Shown here piece by piece: positions 18,313-26,377 of a DNA stretch of 48,462 nucleotides (position 1 is the first letter of the stretch; each line of letters starts with the position of its first letter). This stretch comes from Candidatus Thorarchaeota archaeon (GTDB lineage: Archaea; Asgardarchaeota; Thorarchaeia; Thorarchaeales; Thorarchaeaceae): contig JAUWOU010000009.1 in NCBI GenBank assembly GCA_030612005.1, forward strand, positions 1-48,462, in the 5' to 3' direction. Below the pieces are notes generated by a model that saw only the letters and a program-made list of their open reading frames with translations, ran no database searches and was not told the origin of the DNA. The position numbers and the translations under genes are program-made.

Positions 18313-19374
18313 TTACATAGGCTCTCCTTTCCAGAAATCTCTCTTTCGAAGATACTTTGCAAAGTATACTAGACCTAGCATTATTGGAACTTCCCAGAAC
18401 AAACCCATAGTGGTACCTAATGCCGCAATAGATCCCACACCATAAATCGCCACTGCTGTAGCTATCGCGATTTCGAAGTGACTGGATGATCCAATGATAA
18501 TTGTAATGGTGGCTTCCTTGTAAGCTAACTTTGCTAATCGAGTGATAAAGAGATTATATCCGACTACAATAATGAAACCAAGCAAGAGTGGAATTGACAC
18601 TAATACAAGTAGATCTGGATGTTCCAGCATAACCCTCCCATTCAGTGAGAAAAGCACTACAAGTGTAGAAAGTAATGCAACCAAAGCCAATTTTCCAGCT
18701 GCTGGTCGATATTTCTTCTGGAACCATTCTTCACCCTTCCAATTAACCAATGTCTTCCTTGAGATTATACCCAAAGCCAAAGGAACTCCGATGAATACAA
18801 ACACTGAGATGACCAGAAGCATTCTATCAATTGGGATGTTCGATATCCCTGTGAATAATGCAACTAATGGAGCGAATAGAACTAAAATAGTTGCAGTGTT
18901 CAGTGTTGTATTAACAACATTCTGTTCTTGATTACCATCAGCTAAATGACCCCAAACCAATACCATTGCTGTGCAAGGACTTGATGATAACAGGATTACC
19001 GCTACAATGAGTTGTTCATTCCCTGGTAGAAATGTTTGAGCCAAAACATATCCAACAATCGGAGCAACTATCCAATTCGATACAAGAGTGAGAATTATGG
19101 GTTTTGGATTTCTTCCTAATTTCTTTAACTCTGAAGCTTGGATGTTAAGCATTGCAGGATACATCATAAAAAACAGACAGATTCCAATTGGAACAGAAAT
19201 ACCGGCTACTTGCCACGAATTGATAGATTCTCCAACTCCTGGAATCACTTGGGACAATAATATCCCCAGCAACATACAGATACCAATCCATAGCGGCAAG
19301 TATTTTTCAAAAGTACTAAGTTCCTTCCCTTGTTTCTGTTCCTCGGATTTTGAATATGCATCCAACTCTGACAA
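18313..19374 (-). CDS. acr3: ACR3-type arsenite exporter
   Basis: A 353-residue carrier of the bile/arsenite/riboflavin transporter superfamily with ten hydrophobic segments. The block SSSPCTAMVLVWGHLADG matches the ACR3 motif, whose cysteine is needed for arsenite transport. VSNWIVAPIVGY and the C-terminal EVPIMLGLVYFAK also fit. It should expel As(III)/Sb(III). TTG at 19374 is the start used here; a second in-frame TTG three codons later has a better-spaced AGGTG site. No arsenate reductase or ArsR repressor is next to it. Confidence 0.88.
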   Translation of the reverse strand: MSELDAYSKSEEQKQGKELSTFEKYLPLWIGICMLLGILLSQVIPGVGESINSWQVAGISVPIGICLFFMMYPAMLNIQASELKKLGRNPKPIILTLVSNWIVAPIVGYVLAQTFLPGNEQLIVAVILLSSSPCTAMVLVWGHLADGNQEQNVVNTTLNTATILVLFAPLVALFTGISNIPIDRMLLVISVFVFIGVPLALGIISRKTLVNWKGEEWFQKKYRPAAGKLALVALLSTLVVLFSLNGRVMLEHPDLLVLVSIPLLLGFIIVVGYNLFITRLAKLAYKEATITIIIGSSSHFEIAIATAVAIYGVGSIAALGTTMGLFWEVPIMLGLVYFAKYLRKRDFWKGEPM

Positions 19375-19428
19375 GCACCTTCGTTTCTTTGTAAATCCAG
19401 CTAGTTTAGACGTAATAATCGATAATAT

Positions 19429-19689
19429 CTACTTTCCCTTAAGCGTTCTCTTTCTTCTTGTTCTTTCCCAAGCTTTCTTGATATGATGGGCTTGGTGAGC
19501 CTTTCGGGAATTGAAGACTTGGAGGTTTCCATATCGATTATCAGTTTTGATTTTATTTTGATGATGTACTACTTCACCAGATTGAAGTCTACGACCTAGT
19601 TTCTTCTCCGCTTTCCAGCGATGAACGAGTTTCCTAGAACCAATGAATCGGAGATATCCCTGTGCATCTCTGAAGGTCTTTCTAGTCAT
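19429..19689 (-). CDS. Small HNH-like nuclease domain protein
   Basis: An 86-residue basic protein. The block KLVHRWKAEKKLGRRLQSG and then EVVHHQNKIKTDNRYGNLQ matches the HNH_3 type nuclease fold: the HH pair, an N-x-x-x-D-N and a terminal histidine are all visible. Such domains occur in homing endonucleases and as free-standing phage-like nucleases. It lies 54 bases upstream of acr3 on the same strand. Whether it is active or mobile cannot be told. Confidence 0.7.
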   Translation of the reverse strand: MTRKTFRDAQGYLRFIGSRKLVHRWKAEKKLGRRLQSGEVVHHQNKIKTDNRYGNLQVFNSRKAHQAHHIKKAWERTRRKRTLKGK

Positions 19690-19808
19690 AAACTTCTTCT
19701 TTGAAATGATACCTATAACTGCTCCTTCAAAATCCTAAGTTCGCGCCATTCTAGGTCACTGGTTTTGAACTTGAGTTCTTAACACGCAGCTACGTGTAAA
19801 ATGAACGT

Positions 19809-19928
19809 CTAACTCTCACCCCTATGTCCTTTGGCTAGAGGTCCGAGAACGTAGCCTAGCATATTACCTAGGACGAAACCAATGATTACAATTATTACAT
19901 AGAAGAATATATGAAAAGTCACATCCAT
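19809..19928 (-). CDS. Possible small membrane protein
   Basis: A 39-codon reading frame starting at ATG 19928 encodes one membrane helix (HIFFYVIIVIIGFVLGNMLG) and a short positive tail. The frame is open upstream to 20021 and a GGAGGTG stands near 19965, too far for the ATG used. It could be a genuine small membrane protein or chance. Confidence 0.3.
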   Translation of the reverse strand: MDVTFHIFFYVIIVIIGFVLGNMLGYVLGPLAKGHRGES

Positions 19929-20078
19929 CAAAGAAGCGGGTCGGATTGCGCTGATGGAACACCTCCGGATAGTAACAGGATTTTGAATAAAAGAACATTC
20001 AAAACAAACAACGATAAACACGTGAAGTAACGTGAGGACTTCACCATGCCAAAGGAATCGTTTTGTAAGCTCATTAAT

Positions 20079-20810
20079 CTAGCTCATTAACTTCAGATAC
20101 AACTCATCACATTCCACTTGAAACCACAGATCTGCAATCATACTATGGGTATCGTTATCAAAAAACCCATCATGTGTTCCGTACGCCTGATCCACTGTGT
20201 AAGCCCAACCTGTTCTTTCAACATTGACTGATCCGCAGTAGAACTTCACACCTCCTGAGAAGCCCGTCGGAACTGTGATGTCCAATCTGACCTCATCGCA
20301 CACGATTCCTGCCTCTATCCCGTTCCTGATATCTTCAGTCACAATCACGTTGAGTGAGCCAAAGCTTCCTGCACGATAGTCCAAGGTTTGATTCAATTCC
20401 ACGGCACCATCATAAACTATGGTTGTGTTAACGTTGTAACACCTGAAGAAATGGAGATAATAGATTGCTGGACCAACTATGACATTGAGAAATCTTACTC
20501 TCCGGTTAGGGTGGATAACTGCACTCGCAGCCAGGGAGCCTACAGTGATTTCGTGGGACGGATAGGCAGACCAAATCGGTATTGGCTCATAATACTCGAT
20601 ATCCATCCGATACAATAAGTTAGGTTCGTCGATGAATGTTATCGTAAGATTACAATCACTGATATCGTAAATAATGACTGCTACCTGTGAAGCTCCTTCA
20701 GGAACTAGTTCTTGGAAACTATATCTGGTGTCAGCCATGACGAATCCGATCGTCAGAACACTGACTGTAACCATGAGTGCAATGACTATGGCTGCTGTCC
20801 TCAGTTTCAT
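20079..20810 (-). CDS. Secreted protein of unknown function
   Basis: A 243-residue protein with a classical signal peptide (residues 1-26, core AAIVIALMVTVSVLTIGFV, likely cleavage after VMA). A beta-rich domain without further membrane helices follows. Six cysteines spread over the mature part could form disulfides. ATG 20810 lies after a GATGATTC region with no obvious ribosome-binding site. Fold not recognised. Confidence 0.6.
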   Translation of the reverse strand: MKLRTAAIVIALMVTVSVLTIGFVMADTRYSFQELVPEGASQVAVIIYDISDCNLTITFIDEPNLLYRMDIEYYEPIPIWSAYPSHEITVGSLAASAVIHPNRRVRFLNVIVGPAIYYLHFFRCYNVNTTIVYDGAVELNQTLDYRAGSFGSLNVIVTEDIRNGIEAGIVCDEVRLDITVPTGFSGGVKFYCGSVNVERTGWAYTVDQAYGTHDGFFDNDTHSMIADLWFQVECDELYLKLMS

Positions 20811-21055
20811 CGAATCATCTCACCGTGGTGTCACCACGAATAATGAATGTTGAGCTAATTACTTAATCAATGTTATCATATTGATGCGATTCATCATGCT
20901 TTCTTGTACTGTGAGTGAGATAAAGTTGGACATCTGAGTTTGAATAAATAAACGCTCAATGAAGAGGTTGATTCCATCTCCAATTTGGAATAGCAGAACA
21001 TTCAAAACTATGATAGATTGCATGTCTATCTTGAACCTTAGGAGTGTTCTTGCAA

Positions 21056-22609
21056 ATGGCCAAACATAGCGATAAATTTGATGAACTCAAAAGATTGAGA
21101 GAAGAATCAAAACTTGGTGGTGGTGAAGACCGAATTAAGAAAGAGCATGAGAAAGGAAGGTTTACCGCAAGGGAGCGAATCGATAAACTATTGGATCCCG
21201 AGTCATTTGTAGAATTTGATGAATTTGTTGTACACCGAGAAACCGGCTTCGGATTGGCTGATAAGAAGATCCTCGGAGATGGTGTAATCACAGGGTTTGG
21301 TACGATTAATGGTCGAAAGATCTTCATATTCAGTCAGGATTTCACTGTCTTTGGCGGTTCACTTGCAGAAATGTACGGTGAGAAGATGGTCAAAATCATG
21401 GAATTTGCAATGGAAGCTGGAGTGCCCGTAATTGGACTGAATAGCGGGGCTGGCGCGCGGATACATGAGGGAATCCGTTCACTCGTTCAATTCTGCCGTA
21501 TCTTCAAATTAAACACCCTCGCGAGCGGAGTGATTCCCCAGATCTCGGCGATAATGGGTCCCTGCGCGGGCGGAGCGGTGTACAGCCCTGCGGTGACGGA
21601 CTTTACGATAATGGTGAAGGAAACGTCACAAATGTTCATCACAGGTCCTGATGTGATAAAGACGGTCACTGGGGAGACTGTTACCCATGAGGAACTGGGT
21701 GGAGCCATGACCCACAATACACTGAGTGGCGTGGCCCAGTTTGCGAGCGAAGATGAGGACCACTGCTTTGAGCAGATAAAATCACTTCTTAGTTACATTC
21801 CCCAGAACAATCTTGAGGAAGCACCAAGGATTGACACAGGTCATGCGCCTGACGATGTTGATGAGTCAATTGACGAGATAATCCCCGATGATCCAAACAA
21901 ACCGTACGACATGCGTGATGTTGTGAAACTGGTTGCTGATAATGGTGAATTCTTTGAAGTTCATGAGTACTGGGCACTGAACATGATTGTGGGCTTTGCT
22001 CGATTTGATGGTCGTTCGGTGGGAATCGTGGGGAACAATCCTGCACATCTAGCGGGAACTCTTGATATCAACGCGTCTGACAAGTGTGCTCGTTTCGTGA
22101 GATTCTGTGACGCCTTCAATATTCCAATTGTCACGTTCATGGATGTCCCTGGTTATCTCCCCGGAACCACACAAGAGTGGGGCGGCATAATACGTCATGG
22201 AGCAAAGATACTCTACGCCTTTGCAGAGGCAACTGTGCCGATGATTACGATTGTCACAAGGAAGGGCTATGGTGGAGCTTTCGATGTTATGGCATCAAAG
22301 CACATAGGAGCAGATCTGGTGTATGCGTGGCCTATGGCTGAGATTGCTGTGATGGGTCCTGATGGTGCGATCAATATCATCTTCCGAAAGGAGATTGCGG
22401 CTGCGAAGGATAAGGTGAAGAAGAGGGCTGAGCTTGTGAAGGACTACAGGGACAAATTTGCAAATCCCTATATTGCGGCTGGTCTGGGTTACATTGACAA
22501 GGTCATCTTTCCAAGGGAAACTCGTCCACTGATTTGCAAGGGTCTTGATATGCTAGCCAACAAGAGGCAGAGTAGACCCCCAAAGAAACATGGAAACATC
22601 CCTCTCTGA
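21056..22609 (+). CDS. pccB: Acyl-CoA carboxyltransferase (PccB/MmdA, transcarboxylase 12S type)
   Basis: A 517-residue carboxyltransferase that moves the carboxyl group between biotin and propionyl-CoA/methylmalonyl-CoA. Both crotonase-like halves are complete: the oxyanion-forming GLNSGAGARIHEG and GPCAGGAVYSPA in the N half, and the NNPAHLAGTLD, DVPGYLPGT and TRKGYGGAFDVM blocks in the C half. ATG 21056 follows AGGAGTG. Its biotin partner is encoded at 41389. A patch at 21421-21610 is clearly richer in GC (41 of 60 bases in 21541-21600) than the start of the gene. Residues 187-517 are duplicated at 29071-30066. Confidence 0.93.
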   Translation: MAKHSDKFDELKRLREESKLGGGEDRIKKEHEKGRFTARERIDKLLDPESFVEFDEFVVHRETGFGLADKKILGDGVITGFGTINGRKIFIFSQDFTVFGGSLAEMYGEKMVKIMEFAMEAGVPVIGLNSGAGARIHEGIRSLVQFCRIFKLNTLASGVIPQISAIMGPCAGGAVYSPAVTDFTIMVKETSQMFITGPDVIKTVTGETVTHEELGGAMTHNTLSGVAQFASEDEDHCFEQIKSLLSYIPQNNLEEAPRIDTGHAPDDVDESIDEIIPDDPNKPYDMRDVVKLVADNGEFFEVHEYWALNMIVGFARFDGRSVGIVGNNPAHLAGTLDINASDKCARFVRFCDAFNIPIVTFMDVPGYLPGTTQEWGGIIRHGAKILYAFAEATVPMITIVTRKGYGGAFDVMASKHIGADLVYAWPMAEIAVMGPDGAINIIFRKEIAAAKDKVKKRAELVKDYRDKFANPYIAAGLGYIDKVIFPRETRPLICKGLDMLANKRQSRPPKKHGNIPL

Positions 22610-22628
22610 TACTTGAGGTGCGAACAAA

Positions 22629-22841
22629 ATGCAGTTTGATTACATGACATGGTTGTATAAATATGGGATATACGCCGCAATGATTCTCGGCGCTCTGATA
22701 CTTGCGGCTCTAGCTAGAAACCGTTTTGCCAGAGCCCGATTTCAGGAAATGGATGATTCTGATAAACTTCAAACACCCACCTATGAGGAGATGGATTCAG
22801 GTATCAAACTAAGCGATCCTGACGATGAGGATAATCCATAG
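22629..22841 (+). CDS. Small membrane protein, OadG-like
   Basis: A 70-residue protein with one N-terminal membrane helix (about residues 15-30) followed by an acidic tail, the shape of the gamma/delta subunits of sodium-pumping decarboxylases. It lies 19 bases after pccB with a GAGGTG ribosome-binding site, which supports a role as assembly or membrane partner of the carboxyltransferase. No decarboxylase beta subunit is present here, so the OadG link rests on shape and position only. Its first 17 residues recur at 30752. Confidence 0.55.
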   Translation: MQFDYMTWLYKYGIYAAMILGALILAALARNRFARARFQEMDDSDKLQTPTYEEMDSGIKLSDPDDEDNP

Positions 22842-23011
22842 CAAAATGCATTGCTTAGAAAATTCACTTTAATTACGCCTTCAAAAGCCAATGATATGAT
22901 ATCTGATGAAGACATACGTGTTTCTCTATGAACGGTTTGCTGATTTTGAAATTACTCCTCTTCTCCTATTTCTGCGAGAGACAGAGGTCATAAGAAATCT
23001 ATAGACGCATT

Positions 23012-23026
23012 GGAACATTCCTTTAG
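23012..23026 (+). repeat. Possible minimal copy of the pccB stop-codon end
   Basis: GGAACATTCCTTTAG resembles the last codons of pccB (GGAAACATCCCTCTCTGA) and shares GGAACATTCCT with the junction copy at 30716. It is short enough to be chance; otherwise the stretch 22842-23095 holds only the terminator at 23053-23083. Confidence 0.2.
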
Positions 23027-23052
23027 GCCAACTTGTTTGCAGCATAGAAACT

Positions 23053-23083
23053 GAAAGAAAAGGAGAGCCCCCACAAAGGGGGC
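23053..23083 (-). terminator. Hairpin terminator of the beta-helix gene 23096-26011
   Basis: GCCCCC at 23067-23072 pairs with GGGGGC at 23078-23083 across a 5-base loop. On the minus strand the hairpin is followed by a T-rich run (complement of 23053-23062). It lies 13 bases after the stop codon of the minus-strand gene. Confidence 0.65.
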
Positions 23084-23095
23084 AAGTTTACATTG

Positions 23096-26011
23096 CTAAC
23101 TTCGTTTTTTGAGGACGACTATGACAATAACAACGACCAATCCGATCCCGCCTATCGCAAGGAAGAGTGTGATATCAGGTGGTGGGGAAGTAGTAGTTGT
23201 TGTAGTGGTTGTAGTAGTAGTTGTCGTAGTATCTGTTTCGCCCGCTACAACTGTTACTATCACGGTGTCAGTTACAGTGTTTCCATCAAGGTCATACACG
23301 ACGATTGTGAAGTTATATACTCCAGGTGTATCTTCGTGGTGTGACACATAGATACCAGCCCCCGAGGTCCAAGATCCAGTTCTGAATAGAGCACCATCTC
23401 GAAAGATATCATATTTTCCTGGGTTGTCATCGGTTGGATTCCATTGAATCGATATTCCATCATCTGTGGTTATGGTGAAGTCCGATTGTAAATTGATATT
23501 GGGCGGAGTCGTGTCTACGACAGAAAGGATGAATGCTTGGCTAACAAAGTTGTCATACGGATCGTACGCTCTGACCTCCAGAGAATAGTTTCCAAGTGGT
23601 AGGTCTTCGATCTGGTTGATTAAACCGTCGATGCCGATGGAGAAGTTCCAATAGTCGTTTATCGAATAGTACGCTATTCCGGATAGGTCTGTAGCTTCAA
23701 GGGTGAAGGAGAATGTACCTGTGTATTCTACCTGCATGGAACTTGATGGAACAAGGACCCACTCTGGTGCCGTTGTATCTGTTACAATCACATCAAATTG
23801 TGCAACAAGATGATGACCGTATATGTTCCTACCAGTTACCCTAAGTCCATAGATTCCTACGTCAAGAGGTGTCGTATTTGTGATGACCCAATTACTATCG
23901 ATCGAGAAACGAACCGTGTCATCAATCCACATAACGAGTGGTTCTGGTGTAGTTGTGTCAAGGTCCAAATAGAAACTATCACCAAACTCAATGTACTGAT
24001 CAGTTGGGGTTGTTACACATGATGAAAGGAGGGGAGTGAAGGATGGACTCATCCATGGATAGGGGTCTTCGTTGCCAGCTGCTCCAGAAATCGGATGTGG
24101 TGTGTCACCAATACCGTCGGCGGGTGTGGTGTCTACACCACCATAGTCTGACCAGTAATTGTTAGTGATGTAGTTGTCTTCCCCATCATCAAACCCATTC
24201 ACAGTGTTGTCTAAGAAGACATTCCAATAGATGGAGTTGTTGTAGGAATTAACATCTAAAACAATGCCATCATGGTTGTCAGCACATGTATTGTTTGCAA
24301 TGATTCCCCATTCAGCACGGTATACATAGATTCCCTCGTCAGTGTTGTCAGTACATGTGTTGTTTGCTATCGTGTTGATGTAGTCTAAATTATTGAGATA
24401 TATTCCTGAACCTGTATTGTTCATGCACATATTTTTCCATACTAGATTGTTGGCTCCACCGGAAAGACCTAATCCCAACCATCCACCATCAGAGCAGTTG
24501 TTGAATGCTATGGTATTGTAGTAGGATAAACCTCCACAATATATTCCTACACCATTCTCATTACAGAAGTTGTTTGCTATGTAAGTAGAACTTGTATCCG
24601 TAATTTTAATGCCCCATGAATTATTTCTACAGTAGTTGTCGATTACAACGGACCTGTCAGCTCCGTCCAGCTCAATTCCATGTCCGTTACTGTCAATGCA
24701 GGTGTTATTAGCAATCACGCTGTCACTGGCTGCACAGAAGATATTTGCAGAACCTGCTGAAGCAGCCCAACATGTGTTATTGGCGATGGTGATATTCTGC
24801 GTGTTCATCACGAAGATTTGGTCAATGCCTGTTGCACGTTGAGAGTTGTCGTGGCAGGTGTTATTGAATATTGTAGTGCCACCTTCTCCTCCGATAATCA
24901 TTGCTCGCTCGCCACTATAGCTGAACGTACTATTAGTAATGAGGTGGTTATAGAATTGTTCATCATCATATGCCCAACCGATTCCAAGACCCGTGTAACC
25001 ACTGTAGGAAACATTGCAGTCAGTCACCGTAACGTGATGCCCGCCTATGATTTGAATTCCATAATAACAACCAATGCATGACACATTTTTTATTACGGTA
25101 TTATTACAGAAGAGAATAATCACACCCTTCTGAGTATCAGTCAGGATCATATCCCTAACAAGCACATTATCGCAGTGAGCAAGTATGACCTGAGCATAAT
25201 CTCCGGTGTAATCGCCTCCTATCTCATCTTGAAGATAGAGAATTGGTGTATCATTAACAGTGTTGTCAGTGAATTCTACAAATCCAACCATGAGCTTGAT
25301 GTTTCCTTCGACAACAAGTCCAAGTCCATGCATCCTATTATATGATAAGGTCGCATTAGGTGACTCATCGATTCTAATATTGGGTTCGCCACTGGTCATA
25401 CATGTGTTGTTTGTTATGATGTTCTCATAACAGTAAGAGCCCACCTCAAGATCATAATCGGTACTATCACTGCATGTGTTATTGTGAATTGTCACATAGT
25501 CGCTCCTGTCAACTACTATTCCTTTCTTGCAATGCGAAATTTCATTGTCTTCTATCATGTTGGAGTCTGAATTATAAAGATGAATACCTATTACATTATC
25601 AATGAGTTCGTTCTCAGTAATTGTTGCATTCGAAACATTATCCAACCTGATTCCTCTATAGGTGGATGTAACTCCAAAGATAGTACAATTGTAAATTACA
25701 AAGTGTACACCCGTATTCGAGATATCGATCCCGTTCCCCGCTGAGGCATCTATTAGGTAATTCTCAATAAGATATGGGTCTCCAAGTATACCGGTACCCG
25801 GCCACGACTCTGAGGCTGCCTGACTGTCAAAAGCGGCATCTCCGTTGATGACAATCACACTGTGGACTATATCGCCCGCAAGAGTTTTTGACTCTCTCAT
25901 GGATTGCTGTCCCATTGAATTGAAACTGATGAAAGTTTGACTACTGAAAAATAGAAGTAGTAGTGTAATAAATAGGAGAAGATTTTTTATTTCTCTCCTC
26001 TTTTGTAACAT
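23096..26011 (-). CDS. Giant surface protein with right-handed beta-helix and Thr stalk
   Basis: A 971-residue cell-surface protein with a signal peptide at residues 1-36. Parallel beta-helix repeats of the NosD/CASH type follow at about 60-640, with many N-N-T turns such as IANNTC about every 22-25 residues. Two or three Ig-like beta domains lie at about 650-920, then a threonine run of 14 (about 926-943), a membrane helix and KKRS. The layout suggests an adhesin, glycan-binding or glycan-cleaving protein on a glycosylated stalk. ATG 26011 follows AGGAGGCG. It is a paralogue of the gene at 26378, which lacks the Ig domains and stalk. Confidence 0.8.
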   Translation of the reverse strand: MLQKRREIKNLLLFITLLLLFFSSQTFISFNSMGQQSMRESKTLAGDIVHSVIVINGDAAFDSQAASESWPGTGILGDPYLIENYLIDASAGNGIDISNTGVHFVIYNCTIFGVTSTYRGIRLDNVSNATITENELIDNVIGIHLYNSDSNMIEDNEISHCKKGIVVDRSDYVTIHNNTCSDSTDYDLEVGSYCYENIITNNTCMTSGEPNIRIDESPNATLSYNRMHGLGLVVEGNIKLMVGFVEFTDNTVNDTPILYLQDEIGGDYTGDYAQVILAHCDNVLVRDMILTDTQKGVIILFCNNTVIKNVSCIGCYYGIQIIGGHHVTVTDCNVSYSGYTGLGIGWAYDDEQFYNHLITNSTFSYSGERAMIIGGEGGTTIFNNTCHDNSQRATGIDQIFVMNTQNITIANNTCWAASAGSANIFCAASDSVIANNTCIDSNGHGIELDGADRSVVIDNYCRNNSWGIKITDTSSTYIANNFCNENGVGIYCGGLSYYNTIAFNNCSDGGWLGLGLSGGANNLVWKNMCMNNTGSGIYLNNLDYINTIANNTCTDNTDEGIYVYRAEWGIIANNTCADNHDGIVLDVNSYNNSIYWNVFLDNTVNGFDDGEDNYITNNYWSDYGGVDTTPADGIGDTPHPISGAAGNEDPYPWMSPSFTPLLSSCVTTPTDQYIEFGDSFYLDLDTTTPEPLVMWIDDTVRFSIDSNWVITNTTPLDVGIYGLRVTGRNIYGHHLVAQFDVIVTDTTAPEWVLVPSSSMQVEYTGTFSFTLEATDLSGIAYYSINDYWNFSIGIDGLINQIEDLPLGNYSLEVRAYDPYDNFVSQAFILSVVDTTPPNINLQSDFTITTDDGISIQWNPTDDNPGKYDIFRDGALFRTGSWTSGAGIYVSHHEDTPGVYNFTIVVYDLDGNTVTDTVIVTVVAGETDTTTTTTTTTTTTTTSPPPDITLFLAIGGIGLVVVIVIVVLKKRS
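23190..23240 (+). repeat. Trinucleotide tract coding for the poly-threonine stalk
   Basis: A GTN-type trinucleotide tract on this strand, read as ACN threonine codons by the minus-strand beta-helix gene. Codons vary (ACT, ACA, ACC), so it is kept at the protein level rather than being a recent slippage repeat. Confidence 0.6.
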
Positions 26012-26144
26012 TAATTATCGCCTCCTAAACGAATGGTATCAAATGAATACATGATGTATTGAAGTTATCGTATTTCAAAAACACAATTGATAATTATGCA
26101 AATCTTTCACTGATTGAATTGATTAAACGAACATTTTTCTCTAA

Positions 26145-26157
26145 TTAACCCTGTTAA
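26145..26157. promoter_or_regulatory. Dyad TTAAC-CCT-GTTAA, possible operator
   Basis: A near-palindromic 13-base site 134 bases upstream of the beta-helix start codon (26011, minus strand). The identical site occurs in inverse orientation at 31625-31637, upstream of a winged-helix gene. It lies within the 367-base gap 26012-26377, which otherwise holds AT-rich sequence and the pccB tail copy at 26179. Confidence 0.35.
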
Positions 26158-26178
26158 TTATTCTTAATCCGTTAGTAG

Positions 26179-26331
26179 TTTGCTAATCCCTACATTGCTG
26201 CTGGGCTTGGATATATAGACAAAGTGATCTATCCGCGAGAAACAAGGCAGCTATTTTGCAAGGGTCTTGATCTACTGGCAAGCAAGAAACAGAGCAGACC
26301 CCCAAAGAAGCATGGAAATATTCCTCTCTAA
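26179..26331 (+). pseudogene. 3'-end fragment of pccB (copy 1)
   Basis: Fifty codons and a TAA that match the C-terminus of the intact carboxyltransferase from FANPYIAAGLGYIDKV to SRPPKKHGNIPL. No start codon or upstream coding sequence is present. Its first 26 bases are identical to 29914-29939 of the longer fragment. At residues that differ between copies (LDLLASK versus LDMLANK) it sides with the 29071 fragment rather than the intact gene. Confidence 0.9.
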
Positions 26332-26377
26332 GGGTGATATCTTCTACTTGCTCAAAACTATCATCATCAGTTCGTCG

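Noticed and set aside
20881-20945. C/D box small RNA (TTGATGC ... CTGA)
   Set aside because: The C-box does not match RUGAUGA and no C'/D' pair at the right spacing is visible.
23012-23026. A further pccB tail core as firm evidence for another integration
   Set aside because: Only about 11 bases match a junction copy; that can occur by chance in AT-rich DNA, so it is listed only as a weak feature.
23190-23240. Trinucleotide repeat as a regulatory or CRISPR-like repeat
   Set aside because: It is explained by threonine codons of the stalk; there are no spacers and the codons vary.
23093-25081. Plus-strand reading frames opposite the beta-helix gene
   Set aside because: They are mirror images of the long minus-strand gene, with low-complexity sequence from the threonine tract and no ribosome-binding sites.
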